Part shown: piece after piece, positions 35,145-46,663 of the stretch
How the letters are laid out: each line of letters opens with the position of its first letter
Numbering within the stretch: position 1 is the first letter of the stretch
Origin: Mermis nigrescens
Lineage: Eukaryota; Nematoda; Enoplea; Mermithida; Mermithidae
Direction: 5' to 3'
Length of the DNA stretch: 64,000 nucleotides
Assembly: GCA_036768485.1 (NCBI GenBank)
Contig: JAVLUZ010000753.1
Location: 186,001 to 250,000, forward strand
Notes under the pieces: generated by a model
Database searches by the model: none
Seen by the model: the letters and a program-made list of their open reading frames with translations, nothing else
Told to the model about the DNA's origin: nothing
Translations under genes and position numbers: made by a program

Positions 35145-36154
35145 TCAGTATTATAATCCTGTTTGATAATCTAAAATAAGTGGAAAATACTAAAAAACTA
35201 AAACAAAAAGAAGAAAACTTGGAACTAGATGCTGTGTTATTTACTTTCAAAATGCCAAAGTTACTCAGAAAAATTATCTAAATAAGTTATTTATCTTTGG
35301 AAAGCAAATAGATAATATAAGAAATATGTTGATACCTAACTTTTCCAACTTTTAAACTAAGTGCTTGTAAAATATACATAGGTCAATTCTGCATGTTCTC
35401 GGGTAAGAAAAAACAAGTTATGATGATTTGCTTTTGTGATTTCGTGCAGGTGAGCACATGAAAAACGAAGCAAAAATTAAATTTAAATATTATTTTTGTG
35501 CATTAAGGATGCAGACGATTATTAGAAGACATTAGACTTACTACTGCTCACCAACCTACCCACTTAGTCAGCGATAATAAGATCAAACGAGGATATCCCG
35601 AAAAGTCTTTCGCTTTTAGATTTAAAATCTCATTTCGAAGTATAATTAGGTCAAGAATTTCTTTTCATAAAATTGCATGAAAGAAAGGGCAAAGAAGCTG
35701 CATTAAGCTTGTATTTACTCAACCATATCTGCTACGTACACTGGACAAAAAAGAACCTTTTTTCATCGAAAAACGTGTAAGTTGTATAGAATTAATAGTT
35801 ACGATTGAATGATTGTAGCATCTATATAATTGGCTATAGGAGCAGGTAGCACAATAAGAAAGAAAAGAGATAAAGTGCACGTAAGACATAAAATCTTCTT
35901 ACCCATTGAACTTCACGTAACAATTAGTAGCTCTGAATTTCGGGTAACACTGAACCCGACCTCCCAAGTTTACTCAAAAACGTCTGAAAACACCTAAAAA
36001 GGTCATTAAAGCAAACTTTTGTCCGAAATTAAGATTAAAAAAAGCTTAATATTTTGCGGCACTTGATCGACCTCTTTGATGGGATTGCTACACAAGCCTA
36101 GTGGAACCTCCTGCTTTATAGAGCGGCCAAAAAGGACGCACTGGCGTTTCAAGC

Positions 36155-36162
36155 CACATAAC
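36155..36162. other. Empty hAT insertion site in arm B
   Basis: A single CACATAAC (GTTATGTG on the minus strand) in sequence homologous to both flanks of the arm A hAT element (10160-11486), which is bordered by two copies of this 8-mer. Confidence 0.85.
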
Positions 36163-36348
36163 ACAGTAAATCATGATAAGAAAAGAGTCAAATTTCATTA
36201 GATAGTCGTTTTATTATTAATTGAATTTAGTCAAAACAGCCGAACATTTACATCAAAAACTGAAATTTGTCGTACGACTGGTGGTAAGCATCTTCTAAAT
36301 GCTGCACATCACGCGAGAGACGAATCAGGCGAAGTTTTAGTGATACAT

Positions 36349-37759
36349 GGGCCAGGTTGTTTCATAAGGAATATCAGTTGATATTAGTAATATTTATTAG
36401 GAATTCCTGTTGCACGAAAAATCATATTAGTAATAAATATTAGTAATAATATTTGTAATAGAAAAAAGCGGTTTTCTAAAATTTTAATCGGCCGTTACAT
36501 AAAATATTACCAAATTACTAATAAAAATTACTAAAATAAAATCATCAATATTATTACCACATTAGTAGCCGATTTATTACCGGCCGTTTCGTAAACATAT
36601 TAGTGGCACTAATACTAATAAAATCTCATCCGATATTCGCCTCATTTTTCATTAGTCTTTATTCACCAGTAAATGAGGGTATTAATGCTTACTCTATCTT
36701 AAATTCACTCCCTATGTATGTGGAATTTAGTTTCTTAGTCAGTACAATCAGTCAATGATACTTCTGCCGAAATTTCAGATATTTTTGACTACTTTTCATA
36801 AAATTACAAGATTTTCCCTCAGGGCCGGCCTTAGGGCTGGGCCAACTGGGCCATGGCCCAGGGCCACCACCTGGGTTAAAATTTTTCAAAAAAATTTACT
36901 GGCTCAGCAGATATTGATCCAAATGATTTTTGTAATGAATTGGAATTATTTATCAATCTTACCCCATCAAAAAACTGCAATTGATGGTCTAAAATTCATT
37001 TATGAAAAGAATTTTGTTGATACGCTTCCTAATGTATCAGTGGCATTACGAATTTAATTGACTATTCCAATTACTGTTTAATCTGGTGAACGAAGTTTCT
37101 CAAAATTGAAATTGATTAAAACATATTTACGTTATGCAATGACGCAAGAATGCTTTAATAGTTTAACCTTAATCTCAATTGTAAGGATCAAGAATTTTGA
37201 AATATTAAATCTCATAAAATTGCTTTTATGTAATTTTTGATCGAAAACATTATGTAAAAATAAAGTAAGTGCTTACCATAATGTATAGGAGTAAAATCTT
37301 GCAATTTTGAAAAAATGTTACCAAAAAGGACCAATAAATTTTTGGGGGCCACCATTTTTGCTTTTGGTTAAGGGCTTCCAACCATCTAAGGCCGGGCCTG
37401 TTTCCTGAAGCATACATTTCGTATGACCACTAGATGTTAGCTTGAGTAATATATATGCATACTTTTCATTTTCAGAATTTGTATAAAATGGATCAGTAAT
37501 AATACTAATTTTATTACACAAAACAACAATCAATAATACGCAGGTACTAATAAAATTAGTAATAATATTAGTAATATTTATTAGTGCCTTGTGAAACAGA
37601 AAAAAATGGAGTAATATTTATTACTAATTACTAATAGTACTACTAGTACTAACAGTATTAGTAATATTATGTAACAAAAAATAATGAAGCTAATATTTAT
37701 TAGGATATTAGTCGTAATATTATTAGTAATAAATATTAGTCTTTTATGAAACCTTACCC
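36349..37759. mobile_element. AT-rich TIR element inserted in arm B
   Basis: Absent from arm A. Termini are GGGCCAGGTTGTTTCATAA and, inward from the right, GGGTAAGGTTTCATAA: imperfect inverted repeats. The subterminal parts consist of ATTAGTAATAAATATTAGTA-like sequence on both sides. Flanks TGATACAT and TGATGTTA share TGAT. A small hAT element sits inside (36820-37400). Confidence 0.7.
36820..37400 (+). mobile_element. hAT remnant with CAGGGCCGGCCTTAG termini
   Basis: Ends are inverted: CAGGGCCGGCCTTAG on the left, CTAAGGCCGGGCCTG on the right. The plus strand encodes, with frame breaks, a hAT C-terminal segment: LPNVSVALRI, then GERSFSKLKLIKTYLR and MTQECFNSL-like sequence, resembling TTF/ZMYM-type hAT transposases. 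At 581 bp it is a short, inactive derivative nested in the AT-rich element. Confidence 0.75.
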
Positions 37760-39567
37760 TGATGTTATCTTTTGACAGTTCGTACGTGAACAGCACAGCT
37801 TAAACACTTTAATTTTATGGCAAGAAGTTATAATAGTTGTACGTACTTCATGAAAACTTCGAAAATCATTTCGCGCTCGGACTAGCACCTGGAGGTCTAT
37901 AAATCCAAGAACCAGATGCTGCAAATTTTAAGGTGCTTCATATTTTGACTATGTCGTTTTTTGACGTCGATTTGGCCCAAAATAGTTCTCTATTTTGCCC
38001 TAAGACTGACTGACCTCCCATGCTTTCACCTACATATGTCCGCGTCGCAACCACGCGTTAGTGTGGGGAGGGGGTGGGTTTGCGGTCCACAGAAGTTGAA
38101 AAAAACCCTACGGATTACTTTCGACACTCAGAATTCTATTTTTAAATAACGTTTTTGGTGATTTCACTCAATTAGACCCCAAAATTTTCTTGCTGCCTAT
38201 ATGTATGGCCGCGTTGCGATGCGACTCGCCAAAACATACATATGCAAATATTCGATGACCTGCATGACATAAAGGCGAAACCATAAATCATTCTACATTG
38301 AGTTGTACCTATTCAAATTATGCATGTATTTATAATAAGTGTATACCTGTGGTATGAGAAATTGCAATTGCTTTTATGCTTTTTGTTTTTGCTTAATCTT
38401 TGTGCGCTATTTTAATAAAATAGTAGGTACATAAAGTCAAGCATAAGTCTGCAGTCTTTCCGTACTTTATTCTTTTATCGTCACGTACATATAGTATTGT
38501 TACGGATAAGATAAGGTTAAATGCGGTCATAACGCTTTCCATTGACCTGACCCTTAAAATAACATTGTTGCCACATATATGTACTGATAGAAAATCGTCT
38601 TGCGAATTCAAAAATGCAACTCAAAACGACCTACTATAAAAATTGGCACCGCAAATTCAAATAACCCGAATAAGGTTATTTCAAATTCCGAGATAAGGTT
38701 AATTGAATTTAATGCACCAATTTTAACGACAGACCGTTTCAACTTGTATTTTTGGATTCACAAGACTTTAGTCTATCAGATCAATGGGAAAACAATGTTA
38801 TGCTAATGTTTAAGATACTAAAAAACGTCTTTGAAAAAATAACCGTATCTTTTCCGTAACAACACACACATACACATATATATGTTATGTACCTACCTCA
38901 TTCATAGAAAAAGTGAAAAATGTACTCACGCAAAACATGTAAATAAAAGTTGCAGCTGAAAAGAGATGGGTTGCTAAAAGGTTTTAATACCCAAAACGAA
39001 AGTTTCTGACCAATCATATAAAGTTTGCTTCCAGCATTGCGCTTCAACCCTTCAATTAGTACACTTTACACTGCCATAGATTTGGGACGCATCTTGGTGC
39101 TTGGTCCGACAAGGTTTCTGCCGCTGATGGCACTCTTAATTGAATTCTTAGGAATATTTATTTTTGCATTTGACGCTGTGGATAATATTAGAAACAAAAT
39201 ATTCAGAATGGTGCTTCTTGCCCTATCATCATTTCTTATCTCTTTTGATTGAAAAGATAAAATTGATGATGATAAGCTTGGAAAATTCAAAAAAATTATA
39301 TATACCCTATTATAACATATCCCTGAATTATCGCCCAACTGAAGAAGGTACACATAATCCCTATATTGCACACCACTTCAAGGATTCAAAAGGAAAAATT
39401 GAATAATTCAAAAATAATAATAATTCAACAATTCAAATGTAAATGAAATTTGTATCAATTTTTTGCCCATTGAATATTCGACTACTGTCGAGCTTGAATA
39501 CATAAATGAAGCATAGGGTGAGTGACCTCAATATGAACACACCGTCCTATTATCGAAAGCTGTGTAG

Positions 39568-39768
39568 TTAATCACAACACGGTCTGCCGACGTCGCAACG
39601 GACGTTACGAATGCAGATGGACCACGGTGTGCATGAAGGGCAAATGATCAATTGGATTGGACGCGGCTTAGCTTCGGCCATCATGATGCGACGACTATGA
39701 TTATTGATTTCGAAAAGTTCGACAAAAGTCATAGCAAACATGAGTGTAACAACGCAGTTCAATTTCAT
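39568..39768 (-). CDS. Small Cys-rich secreted peptide, arm B
   Basis: 66-residue open frame with ATG immediately after a T-rich tract and CAG, so a 5' non-coding exon is likely. A hydrophobic leader (KLNCVVTLMFAMTFV) is followed by a spacer with AEAK, then a Cys-rich tail CPSCTPWSICIRNVRC and DVGRPCCD, with pattern CxxCx5Cx5Cx5CC and a TAA stop. The paralogue at 8096-8281 aligns along its length. I do not recognise the family; it is not insulin-like. It lies ~4.4 kb upstream of the insulin-like gene on the same strand, as in arm A, so the two peptide genes were duplicated as a unit. Confidence 0.6.
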   Translation of the reverse strand: MKLNCVVTLMFAMTFVELFEINNHSRRIMMAEAKPRPIQLIICPSCTPWSICIRNVRCDVGRPCCD

Positions 39769-40497
39769 TTCTGAAAAAATGAAGAAAAATTTTTCTTAAA
39801 ATAAAATTCGTTATTTTATTTGCGTTTTTTAGTCGCATTATGCCTACGGAGCTTTAAATTTACAATTTTAGCTTTTTTAGGGAGTTTGTTCTAGACCTTT
39901 AACAAAATTATTAAAATATTCAAGATAGGAAGTACAGTCTCACGAATGACAGCCACCTTTTTATGCTATGTTGGGTTACGAAGAGAAATACTTAACGCAT
40001 TTCATTGAATGATGAGGCTGTATATGGCTCCCTTAAGCAATTGTCAAAGATCACACTGGATAATACTGTAAAATATTATTTCCTGTCTTGTTCGTGTAAA
40101 ACACTTTTGCTATCCCTTCAAATCTTTTTTAAAAAGCTTTCGAGCAAATGAAACAGCGCTGTGTTTTACAATATGTCAAGAATATTAAGTTTTTTTCGAG
40201 TTTTTTGCTAAGCTTTATTTACGGGTAACGAAAAAATTTCGTAGCTAATGAAATTTTAAGGATGCATGAAATTTATCGATATTCTTCGGTTTTTTTGAGG
40301 ACACAGGCATTTACCCGAAAAAGTCAAAATCATTTTAATCTGAATTTTACTAACTAGCATAGCAAAAAGGTGATCACGAATTTGAAAAAAAAAACCCGTA
40401 ATTTGTCTATAAATAATTCGACAAAATACGCGATTTCTCATAAAAAAAGCTGCAAATTACGTAAGGTACCTACACATATTTAGGTGCTAGGTACGTT

Positions 40498-40505
40498 CTT
40501 AGCAC
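40498..40505. other. Empty MITE insertion site in arm B
   Basis: CTTAGCAC (GTGCTAAG on the minus strand) occurs once, where arm A has a 258 bp MITE between two copies (7692-7965). Confidence 0.8.
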
Positions 40506-41030
40506 ATGCTCTCTACACTTATGTTTACATATACAATGAAAGAAAGATCACCATAAAAATAAAACGAATGCACTTGAATGTTTGCTGAGAACATTAGATT
40601 CTATTATACAGCTCTTATGTACATCGTGGATGCGACGATTGTTATGCAAATAATACGCAAAGACCAATATATTTAGGTAGGTACGAGTATGTACTTATTT
40701 ATTTATATTATGAAGATAACCCTACCTACCAAGTAACCAAAAATGGGTTTTGATATGATTTTCGGTTTAATAAAATTATTATTTCAATTTTAGCTCTTAA
40801 ATTTTTATTATTTGTATCATAAATTAAATATCTAAATTTTAATATTTGATATTTATATTGTAAATCTTATTCATTACATAGGTACCCATTGAGTTTTTCA
40901 GTCAGTCAAATTATTGCAAAAAACAAGTTGTTCAGGGAGGAGAAAATTAATTCATGGCTGTCTAGGACTCACTAATCATTTATGATCTAAAGCTACAATC
41001 CGTTTCAATCTCGTGAAATTTTGGATTTAT

Positions 41031-42872
41031 GGATGGGAGTAGGAGTACTCCCTGAAGAGGATGCCTTTAAGCCTAAGCGATCCTGGGGAGGTATTCTAAA
41101 GTGCGGCCAGGCCTACCCGAGGAGGGGAGGTGGCACAAAGGGAGCAGTCCTAGAAAAGGGGTTTCCCAGGAATCTATGACACTATTAATTGATTTTATTG
41201 ATTTTTTATTGATTCGCGAACCAGTGGTCGGATTCGTATGAAATTTGGAGATAATGACGGGTATATGCCAAACGTGTTATATTTATGACTGAGAGAGGGA
41301 ACAGTCCCTGGAGAGGGGTCCTAAAAAGAGGGAGCCTAATTATTGATTGAATTTTAGTTCTTCAGCATTTTCTTTTTGAAGATTTTATCGAACATTTTAA
41401 GAGTTATACCCGAAGATCACTACGTCGACTCAATCCGTTGTGAAGCAGAACTGATGTAAAGTGTAAAGTAAACCTAAGGGGTTCAGAAATCATTTCATAA
41501 AGGCATGGAATCCCTGATTTCACCAATTTTCGCATTTAAAAAATTTTCTTCTATTGCGAACATTTTAGGACTCACCCTTACCAACCATTAATTAAGTAGG
41601 TACTAGGTAGAACTAGCGTAAAGTGTAAATTGAGCTCAAGAAAGCAGGAAAGTTATTGATTGATTTTATTATTTTTTAAATAATTCATCAACCAGAGCTT
41701 GGATCAAGCTGAAATTTTGTACATATTGAGGATATACGTACATATGTATGTCAGACTTATAAAGCGTAATATATTGCACAGCCAGCCAACATACTTTTAG
41801 CTATCCTAAGAGCATGGAATGATATGTCACATGAACTATGACTGGATTCAGCTCAAATTCTAGAATTTCCATGGATGTATATTAGACTTTGTATTCAAAT
41901 AATATGAATGCGTCAGATTTACAGTAACAATATTATACTATGTAGCCTTATATCTCATAGGTAAAATTTGCAGGATTTATTAAAAGCATGCTAGAGATGC
42001 AATATTTTTATCTAAGTATACATAGATTACCATATTTGTGCTATATTGTACAGGCTTGAGGATTGTCTGCTCCATTACTAACGGATAATTTTTATGCGCG
42101 TTTTCCTTTTGCTGTTAGTGAAATATGAATCAGTCTGCTTCACACAAATCAGCAGTTTACAGCATCTATTAAATGATCAACATTTTAATCATAAGTTGTT
42201 AGTTTATGTATCAGGTAAAATTTTTAAAAAAATTACAAGATTCTGATACAAATTATAGAGATCGGGGCGGCGAATAATCTGTGAAAAGTTGTAGAACAGT
42301 TGCATCATTAAAGAGAAGCAGGTAAGTGACACCAACAATTAAAAGCCGACCTGCTAGGTATTTACTGTAAAAGAATAACGCCAAAAAGACCATCATTTGG
42401 AACCACCGTTTTTGCTCGCATTCGACAACCTGTTCTAAATATTTATTATTTACTTCGATTGAAAATGTTCATCTTCTGCACGGGTTTTTGAACAATTTTT
42501 GTAATGCAAAAATGCGTTTTAGAGAGGTGAAATGTCAAAATTTTTCTGACATTTGCGCCATATTGATTTAATTTTAGAACTTGTCTTCATTGATGTTTTA
42601 AGCCTCGCCAAATTTGGATATTTTTTTATGCAAAAATGCGGTATAGAGCGGTAAAACTTCAAAATTTCCTGGCGTCTCGCTCCACATTCGTAAATCCTAT
42701 AGCATTATTTGTTATTATTCCATATGAGACTCCCGAATCGGCTAAAATCCACAAGTGAATATCTGAAAACCCAATTTTAAGAGATAAAACATTACTGATC
42801 GTTATATGCATTGCAGTACATTAAGTAGATTTACAGTTAAAAAATTTTAAAAGACTCGTTATGGATCTCGCC
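41031..42872. other. Intergenic sequence with degenerate repeats
   Basis: Near 41190-41270 and 41660-41760 a TTGATTGATTTTATTATTTT-like phrase followed by GAACCAG and GAAATTT recurs, suggesting a diverged tandem repeat. No coding frames or RNA genes recognised. Confidence 0.4.
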
Positions 42873-43288
42873 TAGGCCCGTATGCAGGGTTTTGTTTCGT
42901 GGGGCTGGGGGGTAGTGATCGACCTGGGCGACTTTTTTGGCCGGGGCCGGGGCGGTACCGGGGCTGAAAAAAATTCCCGGCCCTGGCCGGGGCCGGGAGC
43001 CGGAGTTAGACAAGGAAAATATTATTGCATGACGCATATTTGGGCTGGGCATAGGAAGATAAATAATGAGCGACTATTCCATTCAGTAGTAAATGGCAAG
43101 CGCAAAGTTAGGTGCGCCTTTAAAAATCAAGTTTTATTACTATTTATATCACAAGAAACATTTAGTCCAGTGTTTTAATGTCTGAATCATCAATAAATTC
43201 TATGTCGCTGCTATTATCACTCAATATTATTTGAATCTTCACTACTGCTACTGCTGATGCTTGCGCCGCATTCTACATGTTCATTAGC

Positions 43289-43495
43289 CTAAGCGCTTGG
43301 GAGCTTCCACGTGTTGAATCCAACTGCTCGCAAATTATGCTTTAGAAATAAGAGCTTCTGAAGATTTTCCGGCTTCAAACGAATTCTTGAACCATTAGCT
43401 AACTCACGAGTTGACTTGAATTCGCGTTCGCTGGACACAGATTTATAAGGCGGGCTGAGGTATTTTTTTGAGAGCCAACTTATAGAAGCGAGCAT
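43289..43495 (-). pseudogene. hAT transposase C-terminal fragment (ZBED-type)
   Basis: The minus-strand frame reads YLSPPYKSVSSEREFKSTRE followed by LKPENLQKLLFLKHNL, which matches the hAT dimerisation region (consensus around SVPSERVFS, LSPENVD and LLFLKxNL). Only ~68 residues remain; the rest of the coding region is missing or disrupted. Confidence 0.75.
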
Positions 43496-43877
43496 ACATG
43501 ATTATGGGGGTTTGGGGGTTTTCAATACCCCCCCAAAATTTTACCTTCCGCAAAAAAATTTTTCACTGCACACTTTTTAAAAAAATCATAGGAAGTGTCT
43601 AGATTTAAGCGTGTTTAGCATTCAAATGGCTCAAAATTGTCAAATTTTTGGCGCTACGCGCCAAATATTGACATTAAATAGTCACTTTTTGACTACTTTG
43701 GTCAATTTAATAAAATATTTAAAAATTTTTTCGTGTTTCCATTTTCTAGAAGAAGAAGAAGAAGAAGAAGAAGAAAGTGTTTATTGTCAGAAAATACACG
43801 AAAATTGATAAAACACAAATACATGATAAAATAGCGACTGAACAAGAGGACATACACAGATCACGAAAGTGATACAA

Positions 43878-46663
43878 CTAGGTATGCCCCAACAATAAAT
43901 TTGTAAAATCAATGTTTAGGAGCTCTTTTTTGAACAAACCGATTTTGGGTGAAGAGACAATTTGATCAGGTAAGGAGTTCCAGATTTTTCGGTATCTTTG
44001 CGAAAAATCGTTGAGGTGAGCATTGGAACGGACAACTGGTAGTGTAACTTTACGACTGTTAACTGATCGGGTAGTGCCTTGACTAAAAATGAAGAATTCA
44101 TTAGCATCAATACAAGATAAACCATTAATAATTTGATACATGAGACATAGACATATGTGAAGACGGCGAAGTTCTAAAGAAGGCAGGTTAAGAAGCTTTA
44201 GGCGTTCAAGATAGGATAAATTGCTATTAAAACCAAAAAGACGTTTAGTAAATTTACGCTGAACATTTTCAAGACGATTTATATCATTTGCATAATATGG
44301 ATTCCATACAGAAACAGCATACTCAAGCATAGGTCTTACATAAGTAGTATAAGCCCTAACTAAAATTTCTTTATCACAAGAAAGAAAAGCTTTGTGTATT
44401 AGAAAACAACGAGAAACAGCTTTTTTAATTATGTGATTTAAATGTTCCTTACAATTGAGATTGTGGGAAAAATAAACACCCAGATCACGAACGGAACAAA
44501 TATCATTTGGAATATTTATATTATTCAAAGAATAAAGCTTTTTTGGATTATTTTTACCAAGATGTAAAACTGCACATTTTTCCGAAGCAACAGGAAGTTG
44601 CCAATTTATAGACCAAATATAAATATTGTCCAGATCTTTTTGTATTAAATGATAATCAGAAGATGGACCAAAGATTTTGACATCATCGGCAAAGAGGTAA
44701 ATTTTACTATATTTAATCAAATTACATAGGTCATTAACATAAATTAAGAATAAAGTAGGACTAATACAACTACCTTGGGGGACACCACTGCCAACAGGCA
44801 TGAAATCAGAAAAAACTCTGTCAATACAAACACGCTGAGACCGACCATGTAAAAAGGAATCAAGCCAATTAAAAAGTAGACCTTTTATCCCATATTTTGA
44901 GAGCTTATATAAAAGCTTAGATAACGGGATTTTATCGAAAGCTTTAGAAAAGTCGATGTAAGCTACATCGACAGGAATCCTATTACTCAAAGATACCGTC
45001 CAACTGTGTTTACATTTAAGTAGTTGTAATTCACAAGACTTTGATTTTTGAAAACCAAACTGAGAAGAAGATAAGAGTCTGTTTGTAGTGAGAAAATCGA
45101 CAATTTTTAAATTAATCAAATTTTCCATGATTTTACTTGATGAGCAGCAAATAGAAATCGGCCTGTAATTACTCACTAAAGCCGCGTCACCTTTTTTAAA
45201 GACTGGGGTTACATTCGCCAATTTCCATAAATTGGGAATAGTGCTAGTCAAAAAAGAAACATTAAAGATACTAGCTAAAGGCTCAGCAAGATAAGTTGAA
45301 AGTTTTTTCAAGAAAAATGACAGAGTCCATCGGGACCTATAGAAAAAGAACCTTTTATTTGATTTAAAACCAGTTGCACGTTCCAAGCGTCAAAATGAAT
45401 GGTTTGCAAAGCAAAACCAGTCATCGAATCTAAAAAAGGAAGATGATTATTATCAACAGAAAAAACAGAAGAAAAGTAGTTATTAAACAAATTTACCTTT
45501 TCTAAAGGATCAGAAACGATTTTGTGGTCATGAAAAAGAGGTGGAAAAGAGCGATGATTATTCAACCGATTATTGACAAATTTATAAAATGATTTTAAAC
45601 TTTTGTCAGAAAGAAGATTAATTTCTTCAGAAGCAGAGAAATTTTTAATTTCAAAATCCAATTTTCTACAAAAAGATTTATATTTGATTTTTGTATCGGT
45701 GGAGTGATAAAGTTTATGTTTCTTCCAAAGCATACGTTTTTTAGTTAACATTCTTTTAATTAGTTTAGGATATTTACGTTTCATGGGCTTGGGGTGAGTT
45801 AATGGAACAAATGCATAAATTAAAGAGTGAAGCACTCCAACAAACAAATTATACATATCATTTACATTAGAACAGGTATCAAAAAGATCAGGCCAAGAAA
45901 TCTGAGACAGTGCTAGACCTAACGCATCAAAATCAGCTTTACGAAAGTTAAAAAAAGATGATCTAGGATTACGGACTGGCATCAAAAGACAATCAAATAT
46001 AATTGAATTATGATCACTATTAGAAAAAGGAATATCAACTTTTACGTTAGAAATTTGATCAGATGCAAAGAGAAGATCTAGTATATTTTTTTCATGAGTA
46101 TTTTCTGTTATTAATTGATGTAAACCAGTGCCCGAAAGTGTGTCGAAAAATAGGGTATTTAGATTATCAGTAGGAACCGAACTTATCCACCAATTGATTT
46201 TTGGCAAATTAAAATCTCCTAAGATTACAAAAGGGAAAGGAACAGAACAAGCCCATTCAATACATCTACATAAAATTTCAGCATAAGCTAGATCAAAATC
46301 AGGGGGTCGGTAAACCAAAATAAATCTGATCTTTCTATTAGAATCAAAAATATCAATTATTAGAATTTCGGGAGCTTTAAAAGCGGGTGGAGGATTTATT
46401 TGAATAGCATTAAAAGAAGTTTTAAGAAATAAAGCTACACCCCCACCACGTTTACAGTTTCGATCACAGCGGAAAATGCGATAATTTTTACCAGGGCACA
46501 ATAATCCATCGGAAATATCAATATGAAACCATGTTTCAGAAAAAAATAGAGCATCAAAACTTTCTTCATTCAGCAAAAAATGTAAGTTGCTAAGTTTGTT
46601 CAAAAGACTTCGAGCATTAGCATAAAAACATTGAAATTTTAAATAATCTTGGGGCGCGGATAC
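43878..46663 (-). pseudogene. LINE ORF2: endonuclease and reverse transcriptase, one frameshift
   Basis: Part 1 (46663-45308) carries the APE-type endonuclease: NARSLLNKL, FSETW, RGGGVALFLK, LVYRPP, ILGDFNLPKINWW and SNSDHNSI. Part 2 (to stop at 43878) carries reverse transcriptase blocks: NYRPIS, FGFQKSKSC, YIDFSKAFDKI, SGVPQGSCISPTLFLIYVND, FADDVKIFG with the catalytic ADD, and DLGVYFS, then a C-terminal segment (YVRPMLEYAVSVWNP, RRLHICLC). The parts meet at SIGPDG|SFFLKKL where one base is missing near 45323-45326 (CTCTG where CTCCTG would restore frame). It begins in the ORF1 frame directly after the ORF1 stop with no ATG nearby. Confidence 0.9.

Larger units (their letters stand above)
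32330..41030 (-). repeat. Arm B of the large inverted duplication
   Basis: Reverse-complement counterpart of 7195-15170. It keeps both peptide genes with intact starts and has the empty sites of three arm A insertions. Its own later insertion is the AT-rich element at 36349-37759, and a TATAGTCTG-type MITE remnant lies at about 40015-40165. The inner end is TA-rich (ATTATT repeats near 32330-32400, matching 15110-15150). The outer end is about 41030, just past AATTTCACGAGATTG read on the minus strand. Confidence 0.85.

Noticed and set aside
39025..39371. Open frames on both strands in arm B (75-101 codons)
   Set aside because: Not preserved in the homologous arm A sequence (8560-8800) and without domains.
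42913..43010. GC-rich block as a CpG-island promoter
   Set aside because: Its repeats match the subterminal region of the hAT element at 48440-48543 and 59171-59290, so it is transposon sequence.
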